64,000 nt of DNA, taken from Paenibacillus dendritiformis. Its GTDB lineage: Bacteria > Bacillota > Bacilli > Paenibacillales > Paenibacillaceae. Below, one piece after another: positions 1 to 10,781 of this stretch. The stretch lies in assembly GCF_945605565.1 (NCBI RefSeq), contig NZ_OX216966.1, positions 6,623,501 to 6,687,500 on the forward strand, in the 5' to 3' direction. Under the pieces are notes generated by a model. The model saw only the letters and a list, made by a program, of their open reading frames with translations, was not told the origin of the DNA and did not search any database. Positions within the stretch are counted from its first letter, which is position 1, and each line of letters opens with the position of its first letter. Both the position numbers and the translations under genes were made by a program.

Positions 1-70
1 AAACCAGCCTTTCGGGAAGGAGGACCTGATTGGAATCGGCGGCCAACGCCACATCCGCTGCTTGCAGCAT
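1..70 (-). CDS. 5' end of an unidentified gene running off the left edge
   Basis: An ATG at 70 follows an AGGAGG Shine-Dalgarno with 5-nt spacing and opens a frame with no stop for the 23 codons available (begins MLQAADVALAADSN). It lies just beyond the rpsI terminator, so it may belong to the next transcription unit or be read through from it. Too little is visible to assign a family. In Bacillus a few small genes and cwlD follow rpsI, but nothing here identifies the gene. Confidence 0.45.
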   Translation of the reverse strand, partial: MLQAADVALAADSNQVLLPERLV

Positions 71-82
71 GTAGCCCTCCTG

Positions 83-113
83 AAAAAATGAAAAGCCCCT
101 GACCAACAAGGGC
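83..113 (-). terminator. Rho-independent terminator after rplM-rpsI
   Basis: On the minus strand a 7-bp stem (GCCCTTG / CAGGGGC, one G-U pair) with a 5-nt loop is followed by TTTTC and then a T-run. It lies 30-60 nt after the rpsI stop codon. Confidence 0.65.
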
Positions 114-145
114 CAAGGGCGATAATCGTTGATATAACAGGCTTC

Positions 146-538
146 TTAACGCTTCGAGAACTGAGGCGCGCGGCGAGCCGCTTTGAGGCCGTATTTCTTA
201 CGTTCTTTCATGCGCGGATCACGAGTCAGGAATCCGGCTTTCTTCAGCGAAGAACGCAGTTCCGGATCGGCTTTCAGCAGCGCACGGGAAATGCCGTGAC
301 GGATAGCTCCTGCTTGTCCGGAGATTCCGCCTCCGTGAGCCAATACGATTACATCATATTTGCCAAGAGTCTCCGTAAGGTTCAGCGGCTGCTTCACAAT
401 CAGCTTCAGCGTTTCCAAACCGAAGTATTCATTAATGTCACGTTTATTAATCACGATGCGGCCTTCGCCCGGTACGAGACGAACACGTGCTACCGAGTGC
501 TTGCGACGACCTGTCCCATAGTATTGTACTTGTGCCAT
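146..538 (-). CDS. rpsI: 30S ribosomal protein S9
   Basis: Protein of 130 aa, the full length expected for bacterial uS9, a small-subunit head protein whose C-terminal tail reaches the P-site tRNA. The N-terminal [16 protein letters not shown] motif and the C-terminal basic tail ending in SKR are diagnostic. It follows rplM by 21 nt in the classic L13-S9 pair, and a terminator comes right after it, so the two genes form a short operon. Confidence 0.98.
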   Translation of the reverse strand: MAQVQYYGTGRRKHSVARVRLVPGEGRIVINKRDINEYFGLETLKLIVKQPLNLTETLGKYDVIVLAHGGGISGQAGAIRHGISRALLKADPELRSSLKKAGFLTRDPRMKERKKYGLKAARRAPQFSKR

Positions 539-559
539 GAAACTGTCCTCCCCTTTCTA

Positions 560-997
560 TTATCCGCGAAGTTCGTAAACTTCAGGTTGTTGTGCTTGAT
601 GCGGGTGTTCTGCGCCGGCATATGCTTTGATGCGAAGCTTCATTTTGTTGCCCATGCGCGTCTTAGGCAGCATGCCTTGAACCGCAAGTTCAATCATACG
701 CTCAGGCTTCTTGTTCAGCATTTCCTGTGCGCTTGTCACTTTCAGACCGCCTGGATAGAGGGAGTGACGATAGTATTTCTTGTCTTGCAGCTTATTGCCG
801 GACAAGACGATTTTCTCCGCGTTGATAACAACGACGAAGTCGCCGCCGTCAACATGTGGTGTAAATGTCGGCTTGTGCTTGCCGCGGATAAGAGCCGCTG
901 CTTCAGAAGCAAGGCGACCAAGTGTCTTGCCAGTTGCGTCGATAACGAACCATTTGCGCTCAACTTCAGCTGGCTTCGCCATATATGTGGTACGCAT
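560..997 (-). CDS. rplM: 50S ribosomal protein L13
   Basis: 145 aa, full length for bacterial uL13, an early-assembling 50S protein. Recognised from the N-terminal [16 protein letters not shown] segment, the [18 protein letters not shown] core and the C-terminal [10 protein letters not shown]. The ATG has an AGAGGAGG Shine-Dalgarno 7-8 nt upstream. First gene of the rplM-rpsI unit; the 5' leader carries a perfect hairpin (1027-1045) that could be a site of L13 autoregulation. Confidence 0.98.
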   Translation of the reverse strand: MRTTYMAKPAEVERKWFVIDATGKTLGRLASEAAALIRGKHKPTFTPHVDGGDFVVVINAEKIVLSGNKLQDKKYYRHSLYPGGLKVTSAQEMLNKKPERMIELAVQGMLPKTRMGNKMKLRIKAYAGAEHPHQAQQPEVYELRG

Positions 998-1007
998 GAA
1001 ACATCCT

Positions 1008-1140
1008 CCTCTGATGACCTTCGATACAGTGTGAACGGCACACTGCGTCGCATATCACAATCATTATTGATTACCATCGTTACGATAGTTCGTGTGTATA
1101 TTCGTTCAGTACGTTCGTTCTCTTGATCTGTCAAAAAAAA
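1008..1140 (-). ncRNA. 5' leader of rplM, possible L13 leader element
   Basis: The rplM upstream region holds a perfect 7-bp hairpin (CAGTGTG-N5-CACACTG, 1027-1045) just ahead of the Shine-Dalgarno. Further upstream are two copies of a TTTTTGACAGAT word (about 1126-1149) that supply -35-like TTGACA elements. Firmicutes are known to carry an L13-binding leader before rplM; I cannot confirm the full consensus here. Confidence 0.35.
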
Positions 1141-1146
1141 ATCTGT

Positions 1147-1166
1147 CAAAAACTGCCCTTGGGCAG
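1147..1166 (-). terminator. Weak intrinsic terminator between truA and rplM
   Basis: Minus-strand CTGCCC-AA-GGGCAG followed by five T residues, about 70 nt after the truA stop and immediately ahead of the rplM leader. The stem is short, so termination may be partial. Confidence 0.45.
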
Positions 1167-1236
1167 CGTGATTTCTTTGCGGGGCCGTGGGAAAGCCTAA
1201 AGAAACACAGATGTTATTTTACCGTATTCGGTTCTA

Positions 1237-2058
1237 TTATGCAAGGTCTTTTTTCCCTTCGGCAAGAACCGGGACGGCCTGATCCATCCGGTCTTCTCCG
1301 TCATATTCCACACTCCACAGCGTCAGGCCGTGGGGCACTGCCGTCGGTCCTGCGGACTCCCGGTTTTTCGCTGCAAGAATGGGCACAATATCATCAGGAG
1401 AGAACTTGCCCTCGCCCACCCAGATCAAGGTGCCCGCAATGATGCGTACCATGTTGTACAAGAAGCCGTTCCCCGTCACGAACACATGAATCCGGCCCCG
1501 GCCGGGCTCATGGTTCGCGTTCGGTTCATGCTCCAACCGCGCCTCGTAAATCGTGCGCACATTGGTCAGTTTCGGTGATTTGGGCGATGCGACTGACGTA
1601 AAGTCATGCTCTCCGACGAAGTGCTGAAGCGCCTGCCGCATCGCCTCAATATCAAGCGGTGCGGGATGATGGAATTCCACATTGCGCCGGAAAACATCAC
1701 GCGTCCGCTCCGCCAGGATTGAATAACGATACGTCTTGCGCTTCGCAGAGAATCGGGCATGGAACGATTCGGGAGCTTCCCATGCATCCCGGATGACAAT
1801 GTCATCGGGCAGACGCGAGTTCATCGCGGGACACCAACGTTCGATGGGTATCGATGACTCGGTCGCGAAGTTAACCACCTGCCCGAGCGCATGCACGCCG
1901 GCATCCGTACGCCCGGAAGCCGTAACGGCCGCATGCTCCTTCGTCAACATGTGAATCGCTTCTTCGATGCGTCCTTGTATCGTATCCCGACCCGGCTGCG
2001 TCTGGTAACCGCTGTATGCCGTGCCGTCATAGCTTAACAGCATTCCAATGTTACGCAT
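1237..2058 (-). CDS. truA: tRNA pseudouridine(38-40) synthase TruA
   Basis: 273 aa. Converts uridines 38-40 in the tRNA anticodon arm to pseudouridine. The catalytic motif GRTDAGVHA is present with the nucleophilic Asp at residue 52, and the YDGTAYSGYQ N-terminus and NGFLYNMVRIIAGTL motif of the family are intact. The ATG is preceded by GGAGGT with 5-nt spacing. It lies between the alpha operon (rplQ) and rplM, as in Bacillus, where the ecf transporter genes often intervene; those genes are absent here. Confidence 0.96.
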   Translation of the reverse strand: MRNIGMLLSYDGTAYSGYQTQPGRDTIQGRIEEAIHMLTKEHAAVTASGRTDAGVHALGQVVNFATESSIPIERWCPAMNSRLPDDIVIRDAWEAPESFHARFSAKRKTYRYSILAERTRDVFRRNVEFHHPAPLDIEAMRQALQHFVGEHDFTSVASPKSPKLTNVRTIYEARLEHEPNANHEPGRGRIHVFVTGNGFLYNMVRIIAGTLIWVGEGKFSPDDIVPILAAKNRESAGPTAVPHGLTLWSVEYDGEDRMDQAVPVLAEGKKDLA

Positions 2059-2130
2059 ATAGCACCTCCGTGGTGAACCGCATGCATGGCAGCGGGGTGC
2101 CTGGTCCGCTGACGACCGCGTCCCGAGGCG

Positions 2131-2158
2131 ATTAAAAAGAAAAGCTCCTCATGGGAGC
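2131..2158 (-). terminator. Intrinsic terminator after rplQ
   Basis: Minus-strand GGCTCC / GGAGC-type hairpin with a CATGA loop followed by TTTTCTTTTT. It lies 55-80 nt past the rplQ stop and would end the S10-spc-alpha transcript. Confidence 0.6.
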
Positions 2159-2212
2159 CTTCTTTCACGCCGCTGCTGCGTCGTTATCGTATCGCTAAAC
2201 AGGACCGCGAAC

Positions 2213-2578
2213 TTACGCGCGGTCAACCAGTTCCAAGTACACCATAGGCGCAGAATCGCCGCGGCGCGGTCCCAATTTCATGATGCGGGTGTATCCGCCT
2301 GGACGTTCTGTGTAGCGTGGAGCAATATCCGAGAACAACTTCTGGATTGCATCCTGTTCTCCGTTCAGAGTCTCGCGGCGAACGAATGCAGCCACCTGAC
2401 GGCGAGCATGCAGATCCCCACGTTTCGCCAGCGTAATGAGCTTCTCCGCGATGGAGCGAACTTCTTTCGCTTTCGCTTCCGTCGTCTGAATGCGCTCATA
2501 CAAGAACAAATCAGTTACCAAGTCGCGGAACAATGCTTTACGGGCACTGGAATCACGACCCAACTTTTGGTATGCCAT
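2213..2578 (-). CDS. rplQ: 50S ribosomal protein L17
   Basis: 121 aa, the usual length of bacterial bL17 near the peptide exit tunnel. Recognised from [20 protein letters not shown], the [13 protein letters not shown] segment and the C-terminal [16 protein letters not shown]. It is the last gene of the alpha operon, 33 nt after rpoA, and is followed by a terminator. Confidence 0.98.
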   Translation of the reverse strand: MAYQKLGRDSSARKALFRDLVTDLFLYERIQTTEAKAKEVRSIAEKLITLAKRGDLHARRQVAAFVRRETLNGEQDAIQKLFSDIAPRYTERPGGYTRIMKLGPRRGDSAPMVYLELVDRA

Positions 2579-2611
2579 TGCTATTTCCCCTCCTTCTAAG
2601 CCAAGTTCCTG

Positions 2612-3556
2612 TTAGTCTTCCATGCGAAGGCCCAATCCGAGTTCTTCGAGCTTCTCTTGAACTTCCTCCAAAGATTTGCGGCCCAGGTTCCGGACCTTCA
2701 TCATATCTTCTTCGGTCTTCGTAATCAGCTCTTGAACCGTATTGATGCCTGCACGCTTCAAGCAGTTGTAGGAACGAACGGAGAGATCGAGCTCTTCGAT
2801 TGTCATCTCAAGCACTTTCTCTTTTTTGTCTTCCTCTTTTTCAACCATAATTTCCGCGTCTTTCGCTTCATCCGTCAATCCGACGAACAGCATCAAGTGC
2901 TCCGTCAAAATCTTCGCACCGAGGCTCACCGCTTCTTCCGGTCGAATGCTTCCATCCGTCCACACTTCAAGGGTTAACTTGTCGTAGTTCGTCACTTGGC
3001 CGACACGCGTATTCTCCACGTTGTAGTTCACGCGGGAGATCGGCGTGTAAATCGAGTCAACCGGGATCACACCAATCGGTTGGTCTTCCCGTTTGTTCCC
3101 GTCAGCCTGCACATAGCCACGACCACGATTTGCGAAGATTCGCATATGGAGTCTGGAACCTTGCGCTAAAGTTGCAATGCGGAGATCCGGGTTCAAAATT
3201 TCCACATCGCTGTCCGCTCGAATATCGCCAGCCGTTACAATCCCTTCGCCATCCGCATCGATCTCGAGAACTTTCTCTTCATCGGAGTGGATTTTGAGCG
3301 ACAGGGCCTTCAAGTTCAAGATAATTTCCGTGACGTCTTCATAGACTCCCGGAATCGTCGAGAACTCGTGCAGGACACCGTCGATTTGGACGGACGTCAC
3401 CGCAGCACCGGGCAAGGAGGAGAGCAGAATACGGCGCAGGGAGTTGCCTAGCGTCGTTCCGTATCCTCGCTCCAGCGGTTCTACGACAAATTTGCCGTAT
3501 GTGCCTTCCTCATTGACGTCCACGGTCTCAATTTTCGGCTTTTCGATCTCAATCAC
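2612..3556 (-). CDS. rpoA: DNA-directed RNA polymerase subunit alpha
   Basis: 314 aa from a GTG start, identical in length to B. subtilis RpoA. The GTG at 3556 sits 8 nt after AAGGAGG and gives the canonical start [11 protein letters not shown]; an ATG 16 codons upstream lacks this support. The N-terminal dimerisation domain includes [22 protein letters not shown]. The C-terminal domain (about 245-310) carries the [13 protein letters not shown] and [10 protein letters not shown] helices that contact UP elements and activators. It lies between rpsK and rplQ, as is standard. Confidence 0.98.
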   Translation of the reverse strand: MIEIEKPKIETVDVNEEGTYGKFVVEPLERGYGTTLGNSLRRILLSSLPGAAVTSVQIDGVLHEFSTIPGVYEDVTEIILNLKALSLKIHSDEEKVLEIDADGEGIVTAGDIRADSDVEILNPDLRIATLAQGSRLHMRIFANRGRGYVQADGNKREDQPIGVIPVDSIYTPISRVNYNVENTRVGQVTNYDKLTLEVWTDGSIRPEEAVSLGAKILTEHLMLFVGLTDEAKDAEIMVEKEEDKKEKVLEMTIEELDLSVRSYNCLKRAGINTVQELITKTEEDMMKVRNLGRKSLEEVQEKLEELGLGLRMED

Positions 3557-3693
3557 TGTATAACCCTCCTTCAAACGTCGCTGGCGTTTATCAACGTCAA
3601 ACACCTACGGTCGGTCGATTCATGCAGTATGCCTAAACAACCATTATTCCCAACAGGCGCTAGCTTAATACTACACGCATCGGTGTGCCATCA

Positions 3694-4089
3694 TTATACG
3701 CGACGACGTTTTGGCGGGCGGCAGCCGTTGTGCGGGATTGGCGTAACGTCTTTGATCATGCTGACTTCCAAACCTGCAGCTTGCAGGGAGCGGATGGCAG
3801 CTTCACGACCTGCGCCAGGGCCCTTAACCATTACCTCAACCGACTTCATGCCGTGTTCCATTGCCGTTTTGGCAGCGGATTCCGCAGCCATTTGCGCAGC
3901 GAACGGAGTCGATTTACGGGAACCTTTGTAGCCCAAGTTCCCGGAGCTTGCCCAAGAGATTGCGTTGCCGTGCGGGTCAGTAATCGTCACGATCGTGTTG
4001 TTGAACGTGGAACGAATGTGAGCCACACCACTCTCAATATTTTTACGGTCACGACGTTTTGTGCGTACGACTTTTTTCGCTTTAGCCAT
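3694..4089 (-). CDS. rpsK: 30S ribosomal protein S11
   Basis: 131 aa uS11, a platform protein of the 30S subunit. The conserved [15 protein letters not shown] and [20 protein letters not shown] segments and the basic C-terminus [10 protein letters not shown] are all present. It lies 19 nt after rpsM and ahead of rpoA in the alpha operon. Confidence 0.98.
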   Translation of the reverse strand: MAKAKKVVRTKRRDRKNIESGVAHIRSTFNNTIVTITDPHGNAISWASSGNLGYKGSRKSTPFAAQMAAESAAKTAMEHGMKSVEVMVKGPGAGREAAIRSLQAAGLEVSMIKDVTPIPHNGCRPPKRRRV

Positions 4090-4108
4090 TGCTAGTTATC
4101 CCCCCTTA

Positions 4109-4477
4109 TTACTTCTTCTTGTTCGCTACAGTACGACGAGGGCCTTTACGCGTACGAGCATTTGTCTTCGTACGTTGCCCACGAACAGGCAATCCGCGGC
4201 GATGGCGGATTCCGCGATAGCATCCGATTTCGACCAAACGTTTGATGTTCAAAGAGATCTCACGGCGGAGGTCACCTTCTACTTTAACATTTTTGTCAAT
4301 CGCCTCACGGATTTTGTTCACTTCGTCTTCCGTCAAATCGCGAACGCGAGTATCCGGGTTCACACCTGCTTGCGCAATGACTTTCTCAGAAGTCGATTTT
4401 CCGATACCGAAAATGTATGTTAAGGCGATCTCAACGCGTTTATCACGTGGCAAGTCCACACCAGCTATACGAGCCAT
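4109..4477 (-). CDS. rpsM: 30S ribosomal protein S13
   Basis: 122 aa uS13 of the 30S head, contacting the 50S subunit and the P-site tRNA. It starts [22 protein letters not shown] and has the [27 protein letters not shown] signature and a lysine-rich tail. Together with S11 it opens the alpha-operon part of the cluster, directly after rpmJ. Confidence 0.98.
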   Translation of the reverse strand: MARIAGVDLPRDKRVEIALTYIFGIGKSTSEKVIAQAGVNPDTRVRDLTEDEVNKIREAIDKNVKVEGDLRREISLNIKRLVEIGCYRGIRHRRGLPVRGQRTKTNARTRKGPRRTVANKKK

Positions 4478-4497
4478 TAACGCTACACCCCCTTCTT

Positions 4498-4623
<126 letters not shown>

Positions 4624-4708
4624 CTAGTTATCAAGTTGCACCCGTATCTCCAGCCCGCGTCTGACGGTCTGCAAGTGCATGCAAGTGCTCCTCGGCGATG
4701 GCCGGAAG

Positions 4709-4924
4709 CTACTTCCGATATGTGATGCGACCTTTGCTCAAATCGTATGGCGAAAGTTGCACGACCACTTTGTCCCCTGTCAGAATACGGATGAAGTGCA
4801 TCCGCAGCTTGCCGGAAACATGGGCTAAAATTTGATGACCGTTCTCCAACTCAACTCGAAACGTTGCATTCGGCAACGGCTCAATGACCGTGCCCTCCAC
4901 CTCAATTACATCTTCCTTGGCCAA
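4709..4924 (-). CDS. infA: Translation initiation factor IF-1
   Basis: 71 aa OB-fold protein that occupies the ribosomal A site during initiation. The family start is [12 protein letters not shown], encoded from a TTG at 4924. The Shine-Dalgarno AAGGAG is 7 nt upstream of this TTG but only 2 nt upstream of an ATG at 4930, which would add two residues. That upstream ATG overlaps the preceding stop (ATGA), so translational coupling with the KOW gene is possible either way. The [20 protein letters not shown] core is intact. Confidence 0.96.
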   Translation of the reverse strand: MAKEDVIEVEGTVIEPLPNATFRVELENGHQILAHVSGKLRMHFIRILTGDKVVVQLSPYDLSKGRITYRK

Positions 4925-4926
4925 CG

Positions 4927-5238
4927 TCATTCTCCTTTCTGTTCAACATCTGCAGCGGCTGACTCTTCCGCAAATTTCGTCAGGACGTACCGGAGCTTAC
5001 TGTTCGTAACCCGGCCGCTCTCCTGTAAACTTCGGACAACTTCATGGCTAATCTCGGGTAGCACCTCGAGATGAAGCAAGTTTTTTCGCTTAGGCTGGTC
5101 AAACTTCCGTTTGTCCCCATCCGCTATATTGACGTAGCGCGATTCTTCAATGCCGATGATGACTGCGAGCTTGCCCGCATCACGACCTCGAAGCACCTTG
5201 ACGAATTGGCCGAGACGAGGGGTTGATTGTTCACTCAT
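4927..5238 (-). CDS. KOW-domain RNA-binding protein (L14e/L27e-like)
   Basis: 103 aa. The first ~35 residues form a KOW-type motif ([21 protein letters not shown]) like that of eukaryotic/archaeal ribosomal proteins of the L6e/L14e/L27e group. The remainder is an acidic, helix-prone tail without a known domain. The equivalent position between map and infA is occupied in B. subtilis by the small gene ybzG. A role in RNA binding on the ribosome is inferred from the KOW motif and operon position; no precise function is known to me. Confidence 0.85.
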   Translation of the reverse strand: MSEQSTPRLGQFVKVLRGRDAGKLAVIIGIEESRYVNIADGDKRKFDQPKRKNLLHLEVLPEISHEVVRSLQESGRVTNSKLRYVLTKFAEESAAADVEQKGE

Positions 5239-5248
5239 CGTCCATCAC

Positions 5249-6001
5249 CTACTCAACCAGCTTCGTCAAAATTTCGCAACCTTCCGGCGTTACGGCTACC
5301 GTATGCTCGAAGTGAGCGCACAGCGTTCCGTCCGCCGTCACAACCGTCCAGTTGTCTGCGAGCGTCTTGACATACCGCTCACCGACAATGACCATCGGCT
5401 CTATCGCAAGCGTCATGCCCGGTTTGAGACGCGGGCCGCGGTCCGGAATCCCGTAATTCGGGATTTGCGGTTCTTCGTGAAGATCCGTTCCAATCCCGTG
5501 CCCAACGTATTCTCGCACGACGGAAAAACCTGCATCCTCGATTACCCGCTGGATCGCATGGGATATCGTGAAAAGACGAGTATCCGGCTTGACCAGCGCG
5601 AGCCCTGCATAGAGCGATTGCTCCGTAACCTCGAGCAGCCGCCGGGCTGTCTCCGAGATTGTGCCGACGCCATAGGTCCAGGCCGAGTCTCCATGGTATC
5701 CACGGTATTCCGCACCGATATCGATGCTGATGATGTCGCCTTCGTTTAACTTGCGTGTGCCGGGAATGCCGTGCACCAGTTCTTCGTTGACTGATACGCA
5801 GATGCTGCCGGGAAATCCGTTATAACCTTTGAACGAAGGTGTCGCCCCTTGGCTGCGAATGAACGTCTCTGCAATAGAATCGAGTTCACGAGTCGTGATC
5901 CCTGGCTTAATGGATTGGGCCAGAAGACGATGCGTTTCCGCTACAATTCGCCCAGCTTCTCTCATGAAGCCTAATTCTACTTCGGACTTACAGATGATCA
6001 T
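5249..6001 (-). CDS. map: Type I methionine aminopeptidase
   Basis: 250 aa. Removes the initiator Met from nascent proteins. The ATG at 6001 ([17 protein letters not shown]) matches the family start and has GAGG 9 nt upstream; the long upstream extension in the same frame overlaps adk and is rejected. Dinuclear metal ligands are visible: [14 protein letters not shown] (two Asp), [14 protein letters not shown] (His), IEPMV (Glu) and HFEHTVAVT (Glu). It is 4 nt after adk in the standard secY-adk-map order. Confidence 0.97.
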   Translation of the reverse strand: MIICKSEVELGFMREAGRIVAETHRLLAQSIKPGITTRELDSIAETFIRSQGATPSFKGYNGFPGSICVSVNEELVHGIPGTRKLNEGDIISIDIGAEYRGYHGDSAWTYGVGTISETARRLLEVTEQSLYAGLALVKPDTRLFTISHAIQRVIEDAGFSVVREYVGHGIGTDLHEEPQIPNYGIPDRGPRLKPGMTLAIEPMVIVGERYVKTLADNWTVVTADGTLCAHFEHTVAVTPEGCEILTKLVE

Positions 6002-6005
6002 CTTT

Positions 6006-6656
<651 letters not shown>

Positions 6657-6791
6657 TCACTCCCCTTTATGCAAGCACAGGCTTAACTTCGCCGGAAGTG
6701 GGGTGCTTCGATGCCATTCGTTAAGCCTCTGCTATACAAGAAACAGCACAATAGGTGCCGATGAGCACAAGGCTTCATCAGAACCTATTGC

Positions 6792-8087
6792 CTATTTATT
6801 GATGAAACCTTTGTAATGGCGTTTAATCAATTGGCTTTCAATTTGCTTCATCGTGTCAAGCGCGACGCCGACGACGATGAGAAGCGAAGTTCCGCCGATT
6901 TGAACGGAACGAGGCAATCCGGCGAGTGATCCGAAGAACACCGGTATAATGGATACCACCGCCAGGAAGATGGCGCCGGCCAGCGTGATGCGAGTCATGA
7001 CCCGCGTCAAATATGTGGCTGTCGCTTTCCCTGGACGGATGCCCGGGATATAACCACCGTTCTTTTTCATTTGATCCGCCATTTGTTGCGGGTTCAACTG
7101 CACGAACGTGTAGAAGAACGTGAAGCCGATAATCATGAGCACGTATAACACCATGCCCAGCGGTTTATCGATCATCATATGGGTGATTATCCATTTAGCC
7201 CACGCTTTATCCGCCCAGAACTGGGCAATCGTAGCAGGGAACATCAGCAGCGATGACGCAAAGATGACCGGAATAACCCCTGCCCCGTTGACTTTCAACG
7301 GAATATGCGTATTTTGTCCGCCGTACATTTTGTTCCCGACCACACGCTTCGCGTACTGGACCGGAATTTTGCGGTTACCTTGCTGAATGTAGATAACCCC
7401 GACGATGATGAGAACGATGAACAGCGCAATGATGATCATCTTAATGATGTTTAAGAACAGCTGATTGCCGTCAATGAACTGGCTCTGCGCGATCTCCTGG
7501 ATATGCGTCGGAATACCTGACACGATACCGGAGAAGATGATAATGGAAATCCCGTTGCCGATTCCCTTCTCCGTAATCTGCTCGCCAAGCCACATCAGGA
7601 ACGCTGTACCCGCCGTCAATACGATGGCGATTAGGATGTAATCCGCGTACGTGGCGTTCGGAACGAGCTCCAAGCCATATAGCCGGTTAAAACCAATCGC
7701 TGTACCGAATGCTTGGATCAGACCCAGAACCACGGTGCCATAACGCGTCATTTGGGCAATTTTCTTCTTGCCCACTTCTCCTTCTTTGGCCCATTCGGCG
7801 AATTTCGGCACAACATCCATCGTCAGCAACTGCATGATGATGGACGCCGTGATATACGGAAATATACCAAGCGCAAAGATGGAGAATTTAAACAACGCGC
7901 CGCCGGAGAACGTGTTCAGGAAGCCGAACAGCTCCGTGCCCTGATTGGCATTAGCAAAAACCGATGTATCCACACCGGGTACCGGGACAAAGGATCCGAT
8001 GCGATAAACGATCAAGACCAAGAGCGTAAAAAGGATTCTACGTCTCAGATCTTCGACTCGCCATATATTCGATACGGTCTTAAACAT
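6792..8087 (-). CDS. secY: Protein translocase subunit SecY
   Basis: 431 aa integral membrane channel of the Sec translocon with about ten hydrophobic segments. The N-terminus ([38 protein letters not shown], split by the first membrane helix), the plug-region residues and the C-terminal GGTSLLIVVGVALDTMKQIESQL helix are recognisable. The start codon overlaps the rplO stop (TAATG), indicating coupling. The partner secE lies at 36076-36285 in this window. The 140-nt gap to adk holds no recognisable feature. Confidence 0.98.
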   Translation of the reverse strand: MFKTVSNIWRVEDLRRRILFTLLVLIVYRIGSFVPVPGVDTSVFANANQGTELFGFLNTFSGGALFKFSIFALGIFPYITASIIMQLLTMDVVPKFAEWAKEGEVGKKKIAQMTRYGTVVLGLIQAFGTAIGFNRLYGLELVPNATYADYILIAIVLTAGTAFLMWLGEQITEKGIGNGISIIIFSGIVSGIPTHIQEIAQSQFIDGNQLFLNIIKMIIIALFIVLIIVGVIYIQQGNRKIPVQYAKRVVGNKMYGGQNTHIPLKVNGAGVIPVIFASSLLMFPATIAQFWADKAWAKWIITHMMIDKPLGMVLYVLMIIGFTFFYTFVQLNPQQMADQMKKNGGYIPGIRPGKATATYLTRVMTRITLAGAIFLAVVSIIPVFFGSLAGLPRSVQIGGTSLLIVVGVALDTMKQIESQLIKRHYKGFINK

Positions 8088-8530
8088 TAAATCACCTCGG
8101 ATTTGCCGCCGGCAGCCTCGATCTTCTCCACCGCAGATTGAGAGAACTTGTTCGCTTTCACTGTCAGCTTGACAGTCAAATCACCGTTGCCCAATACTTT
8201 GATTCCGCTCATTGGGTTTTTCACGATGCCTTGTTCCATCAACAGTTCCGGAGTAACTTCAGTACCAGCCTCGAAGCGGTTCAATTCCGTAACATTCACT
8301 ACCGCATACTCTTTACGAGTTGGGTTGATGAATCCGCGTTTTGGCAAACGACGGTACAGTGGGTTTTGTCCGCCTTCGAAGCCTGGACGAACACCACCAC
8401 CGGAACGAGCGTTTTGACCTTTGTGACCGCGGCCTGCCGTCTTCCCGTTACCAGTACCGATACCGCGTCCAAGGCGGCGCTTGCTCTCTTTACGGGAGCC
8501 AGGAGCCGGAGTAAGTTCATTCAACTTCAT
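8087..8530 (-). CDS. rplO: 50S ribosomal protein L15
   Basis: 147 aa uL15. The ATG at 8530 ([14 protein letters not shown]) lies 10 nt after AAGGAGGT; a GTG four codons upstream overlaps the Shine-Dalgarno and is not credible. It has the glycine/arginine-rich N-terminus ([22 protein letters not shown]) and the C-terminal globular domain. Its stop overlaps the secY start by one base. Confidence 0.97.
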   Translation of the reverse strand: MKLNELTPAPGSRKESKRRLGRGIGTGNGKTAGRGHKGQNARSGGGVRPGFEGGQNPLYRRLPKRGFINPTRKEYAVVNVTELNRFEAGTEVTPELLMEQGIVKNPMSGIKVLGNGDLTVKLTVKANKFSQSAVEKIEAAGGKSEVI

Positions 8531-8618
8531 CGTTCGTCGCACCTCCTTAGTTATTTATGACTCTGCTATTTGTTGTCGCTATTGCGTGCGTTGCGTATGA
8601 AGCATGCATGAAGGAAGC

Positions 8619-8804
8619 TTACGCTTCGACTTCTTTGACGTCAACCAAGTGCTTCACTTGGTTCACCATTCCGCGGATCGCTGCGTTGTCGTCATGAACA
8701 ACCGTCTGATTGATTTTGCGTAGACCCAATGTGTTCACCGTTGTACGATGCGTTTCTGGGCGGCCGATCAGACTGCGAACGAGGGTAATTTGCAACTTCG
8801 CCAT
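8619..8804 (-). CDS. rpmD: 50S ribosomal protein L30
   Basis: 61 aa uL30, full length for the short bacterial form. It has the [26 protein letters not shown] motif and ends in an acidic tail. It lies between rpsE and rplO in standard spc-operon order. Confidence 0.97.
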   Translation of the reverse strand: MAKLQITLVRSLIGRPETHRTTVNTLGLRKINQTVVHDDNAAIRGMVNQVKHLVDVKEVEA

Positions 8805-8817
8805 TGTCGTCCCCTCC

Positions 8818-9315
8818 TTATCCTAACAGTTCCTCAACGGATTTGCCGCGCAGTTTCGCTACTTGCTCTGCCGTCTTCAGACGGGACAGACCTTCGAGCG
8901 TCGCGTTGACCATGTTGATGGAGTTCGAGGAACCAAGCGATTTCGTCAAGATATCGCCTACTCCCGCCAATTCCAACACGGCACGTACTGGACCACCAGC
9001 GATAACCCCCGTACCTTCGGATGCTGGCTTCAAGAGAACTCTGCCTGCGCCGAAATGTCCGATGACTTGGTGAGGAATCGTCGTGTTCACGAACGGAACA
9101 TGGATGAGATTCTTTTTCGCGTCTTCGATGCCTTTGCGGATTGCGTCAGGTACTTCGGATGCTTTACCGATGCCTGCACCAACCCAGCCTTTGCCATCGC
9201 CGACGACTACGAGTGCGCTAAAGCTAAAGCGGCGTCCGCCTTTAACGACTTTAGCAACACGGTTAATTTGCACAACTTTTTCAGAAAGTTCTAACGTGTT
9301 AGGATCAACTCGCAA
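8818..9315 (-). CDS. rpsE: 30S ribosomal protein S5
   Basis: 165 aa uS5, involved in decoding fidelity and in the mRNA entry helicase activity. The double-stranded-RNA-binding-like N domain includes [22 protein letters not shown] and the C domain has [19 protein letters not shown]. The protein is complete. 13 nt separate it from rpmD. Confidence 0.98.
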   Translation of the reverse strand: MRVDPNTLELSEKVVQINRVAKVVKGGRRFSFSALVVVGDGKGWVGAGIGKASEVPDAIRKGIEDAKKNLIHVPFVNTTIPHQVIGHFGAGRVLLKPASEGTGVIAGGPVRAVLELAGVGDILTKSLGSSNSINMVNATLEGLSRLKTAEQVAKLRGKSVEELLG

Positions 9316-9341
9316 GTCGTTTACCTCCTTCGATTGAATTC

Positions 9342-9710
9342 TTAGAATTCAAGGCCGGCTTCGCGTGCTGCTTCAGCCAATGCTTGAATTCGGCCATGAT
9401 ACAAGTAACCGCCGCGGTCGAATACGACATTGTCGTACCCTTGCGCCTTGGCGCGTTTTGCGATCAATTCGCCTACTTTGCTTGCAGCTTCTACACTGCC
9501 GCCGTTCTTGATCTCTTCGCGAAGCTCTTTATCCATCGTCGATGCAGCTGCGATTGTTACGCCTTTTACATCATCGATAACCTGAGCGTAGATGTGCTTG
9601 GAGGAACGGAATACGTTCAAACGCGGACGTGCTGTCGTACCTTCGATTTTCTTGCGAACACGAAGATGTCTTTTCAAACGCGCTTTATTTTTATTCGCCT
9701 TAGTAATCAT
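9342..9710 (-). CDS. rplR: 50S ribosomal protein L18
   Basis: 122 aa uL18, which binds 5S rRNA together with L5. The N-terminal basic arm ([16 protein letters not shown]) and the [20 protein letters not shown] and [25 protein letters not shown] blocks are canonical. It lies between rplF and rpsE. Confidence 0.98.
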   Translation of the reverse strand: MITKANKNKARLKRHLRVRKKIEGTTARPRLNVFRSSKHIYAQVIDDVKGVTIAAASTMDKELREEIKNGGSVEAASKVGELIAKRAKAQGYDNVVFDRGGYLYHGRIQALAEAAREAGLEF

Positions 9711-9774
9711 CTGATTGATTCACTCCCTTCGGAATAACCGTTAAGCTGCTAAGACAAGCGAGCTAGGCAAGAGT

Positions 9775-10317
9775 TTATTTCTTCTTGCCTGCTTTACCTT
9801 CTTTGCGGAGAATGCGCTCGCCTTCGTACTTGATCCCTTTGCCTTTGTAAGGTTCTGGTTCACGTACGGAGCGGATTTTTGCCGCATATTCACCAACGCG
9901 CTCTTTGTCGATGCCTTTGACGATAATTTTCGTCTGAGCAGGCAATTCGAACTCGATGCCCTCTTCTGGTGTAATCTCAACCGGATGGGAGTATCCGACG
10001 TTCAACACGAGTTTGTTGCCGGTCTTGTTCGCACGATAACCAACACCAACGAGCTCCAATGTTTTGGAGAAACCTTCCGTTACTCCGTTAACCATGTTGC
10101 TGATGATGCTGCGAGTCGTGCCGTGCAAAGAACGGTGAAGTTTATTGTCAGAAGGACGCTCAACATGAATCACGTTCTCTTCAACGGACACTTTCATGTC
10201 CTTATGAATTTCACGGGATAAGCTTCCTTTTGGTCCTTTGATAGTAATCACGCTATTGTCCAGAGTGACAGTGACGCCGCCTGGAACTGTAATTGGCTTA
10301 CGACCAATACGAGACAT
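9775..10317 (-). CDS. rplF: 50S ribosomal protein L6
   Basis: 180 aa uL6 located near the factor-binding region of the 50S subunit. Start ATG at 10317 ([15 protein letters not shown]) with GGAGGT 10 nt upstream; an in-frame upstream start would swallow the Shine-Dalgarno. The C-terminal [23 protein letters not shown] motif is intact. Confidence 0.97.
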   Translation of the reverse strand: MSRIGRKPITVPGGVTVTLDNSVITIKGPKGSLSREIHKDMKVSVEENVIHVERPSDNKLHRSLHGTTRSIISNMVNGVTEGFSKTLELVGVGYRANKTGNKLVLNVGYSHPVEITPEEGIEFELPAQTKIIVKGIDKERVGEYAAKIRSVREPEPYKGKGIKYEGERILRKEGKAGKKK

Positions 10318-10350
10318 ATGTTGTTGCACCTCCAATCTTATGCGAATGGT

Positions 10351-10749
10351 TTACCAAACGTAGCAGACAACCTCGCCGCCAGTTTTTGCTTGGCGAGCTT
10401 CTTTGTCAGTCATAACGCCCTTGGACGTCGAGATGATAGCAATCCCGAGGCCACCCAGAACGCGTGGCACCTCAGTGGACTTCGTGTACACGCGCAGTCC
10501 TGGCTTACTGATGCGCTTCAAGCCTGTGATGACACGCTCGTTGTCGGCACCATATTTCAGGAAAATGCGGATAAGCCCTTGTTTGTTGTCTTCGATATAT
10601 TCTGCATCGCGGATAAATCCTTCGCGCTTCAAGATTTCAGCAATTTGCTTCTTCATCGTCGAAGCAGGCATCTCCACGGTCTCATGACGTACTGTGTTAG
10701 CATTGCGAATGCGTGTAAGCATATCAGCAATCGGATCGGACATAACCAT
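10351..10749 (-). CDS. rpsH: 30S ribosomal protein S8
   Basis: 132 aa uS8, same length as in B. subtilis and starting [24 protein letters not shown] lies 9 nt upstream of the first ATG. In enterobacteria S8 is the translational repressor of the spc operon; whether that applies here is not visible. C-terminal [13 protein letters not shown]...GGEVVCYVW is intact. Confidence 0.98.
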   Translation of the reverse strand: MVMSDPIADMLTRIRNANTVRHETVEMPASTMKKQIAEILKREGFIRDAEYIEDNKQGLIRIFLKYGADNERVITGLKRISKPGLRVYTKSTEVPRVLGGLGIAIISTSKGVMTDKEARQAKTGGEVVCYVW

Positions 10750-10781
10750 TAGTGTAAACCTCCTTCCCGCAACAGGGTTGA

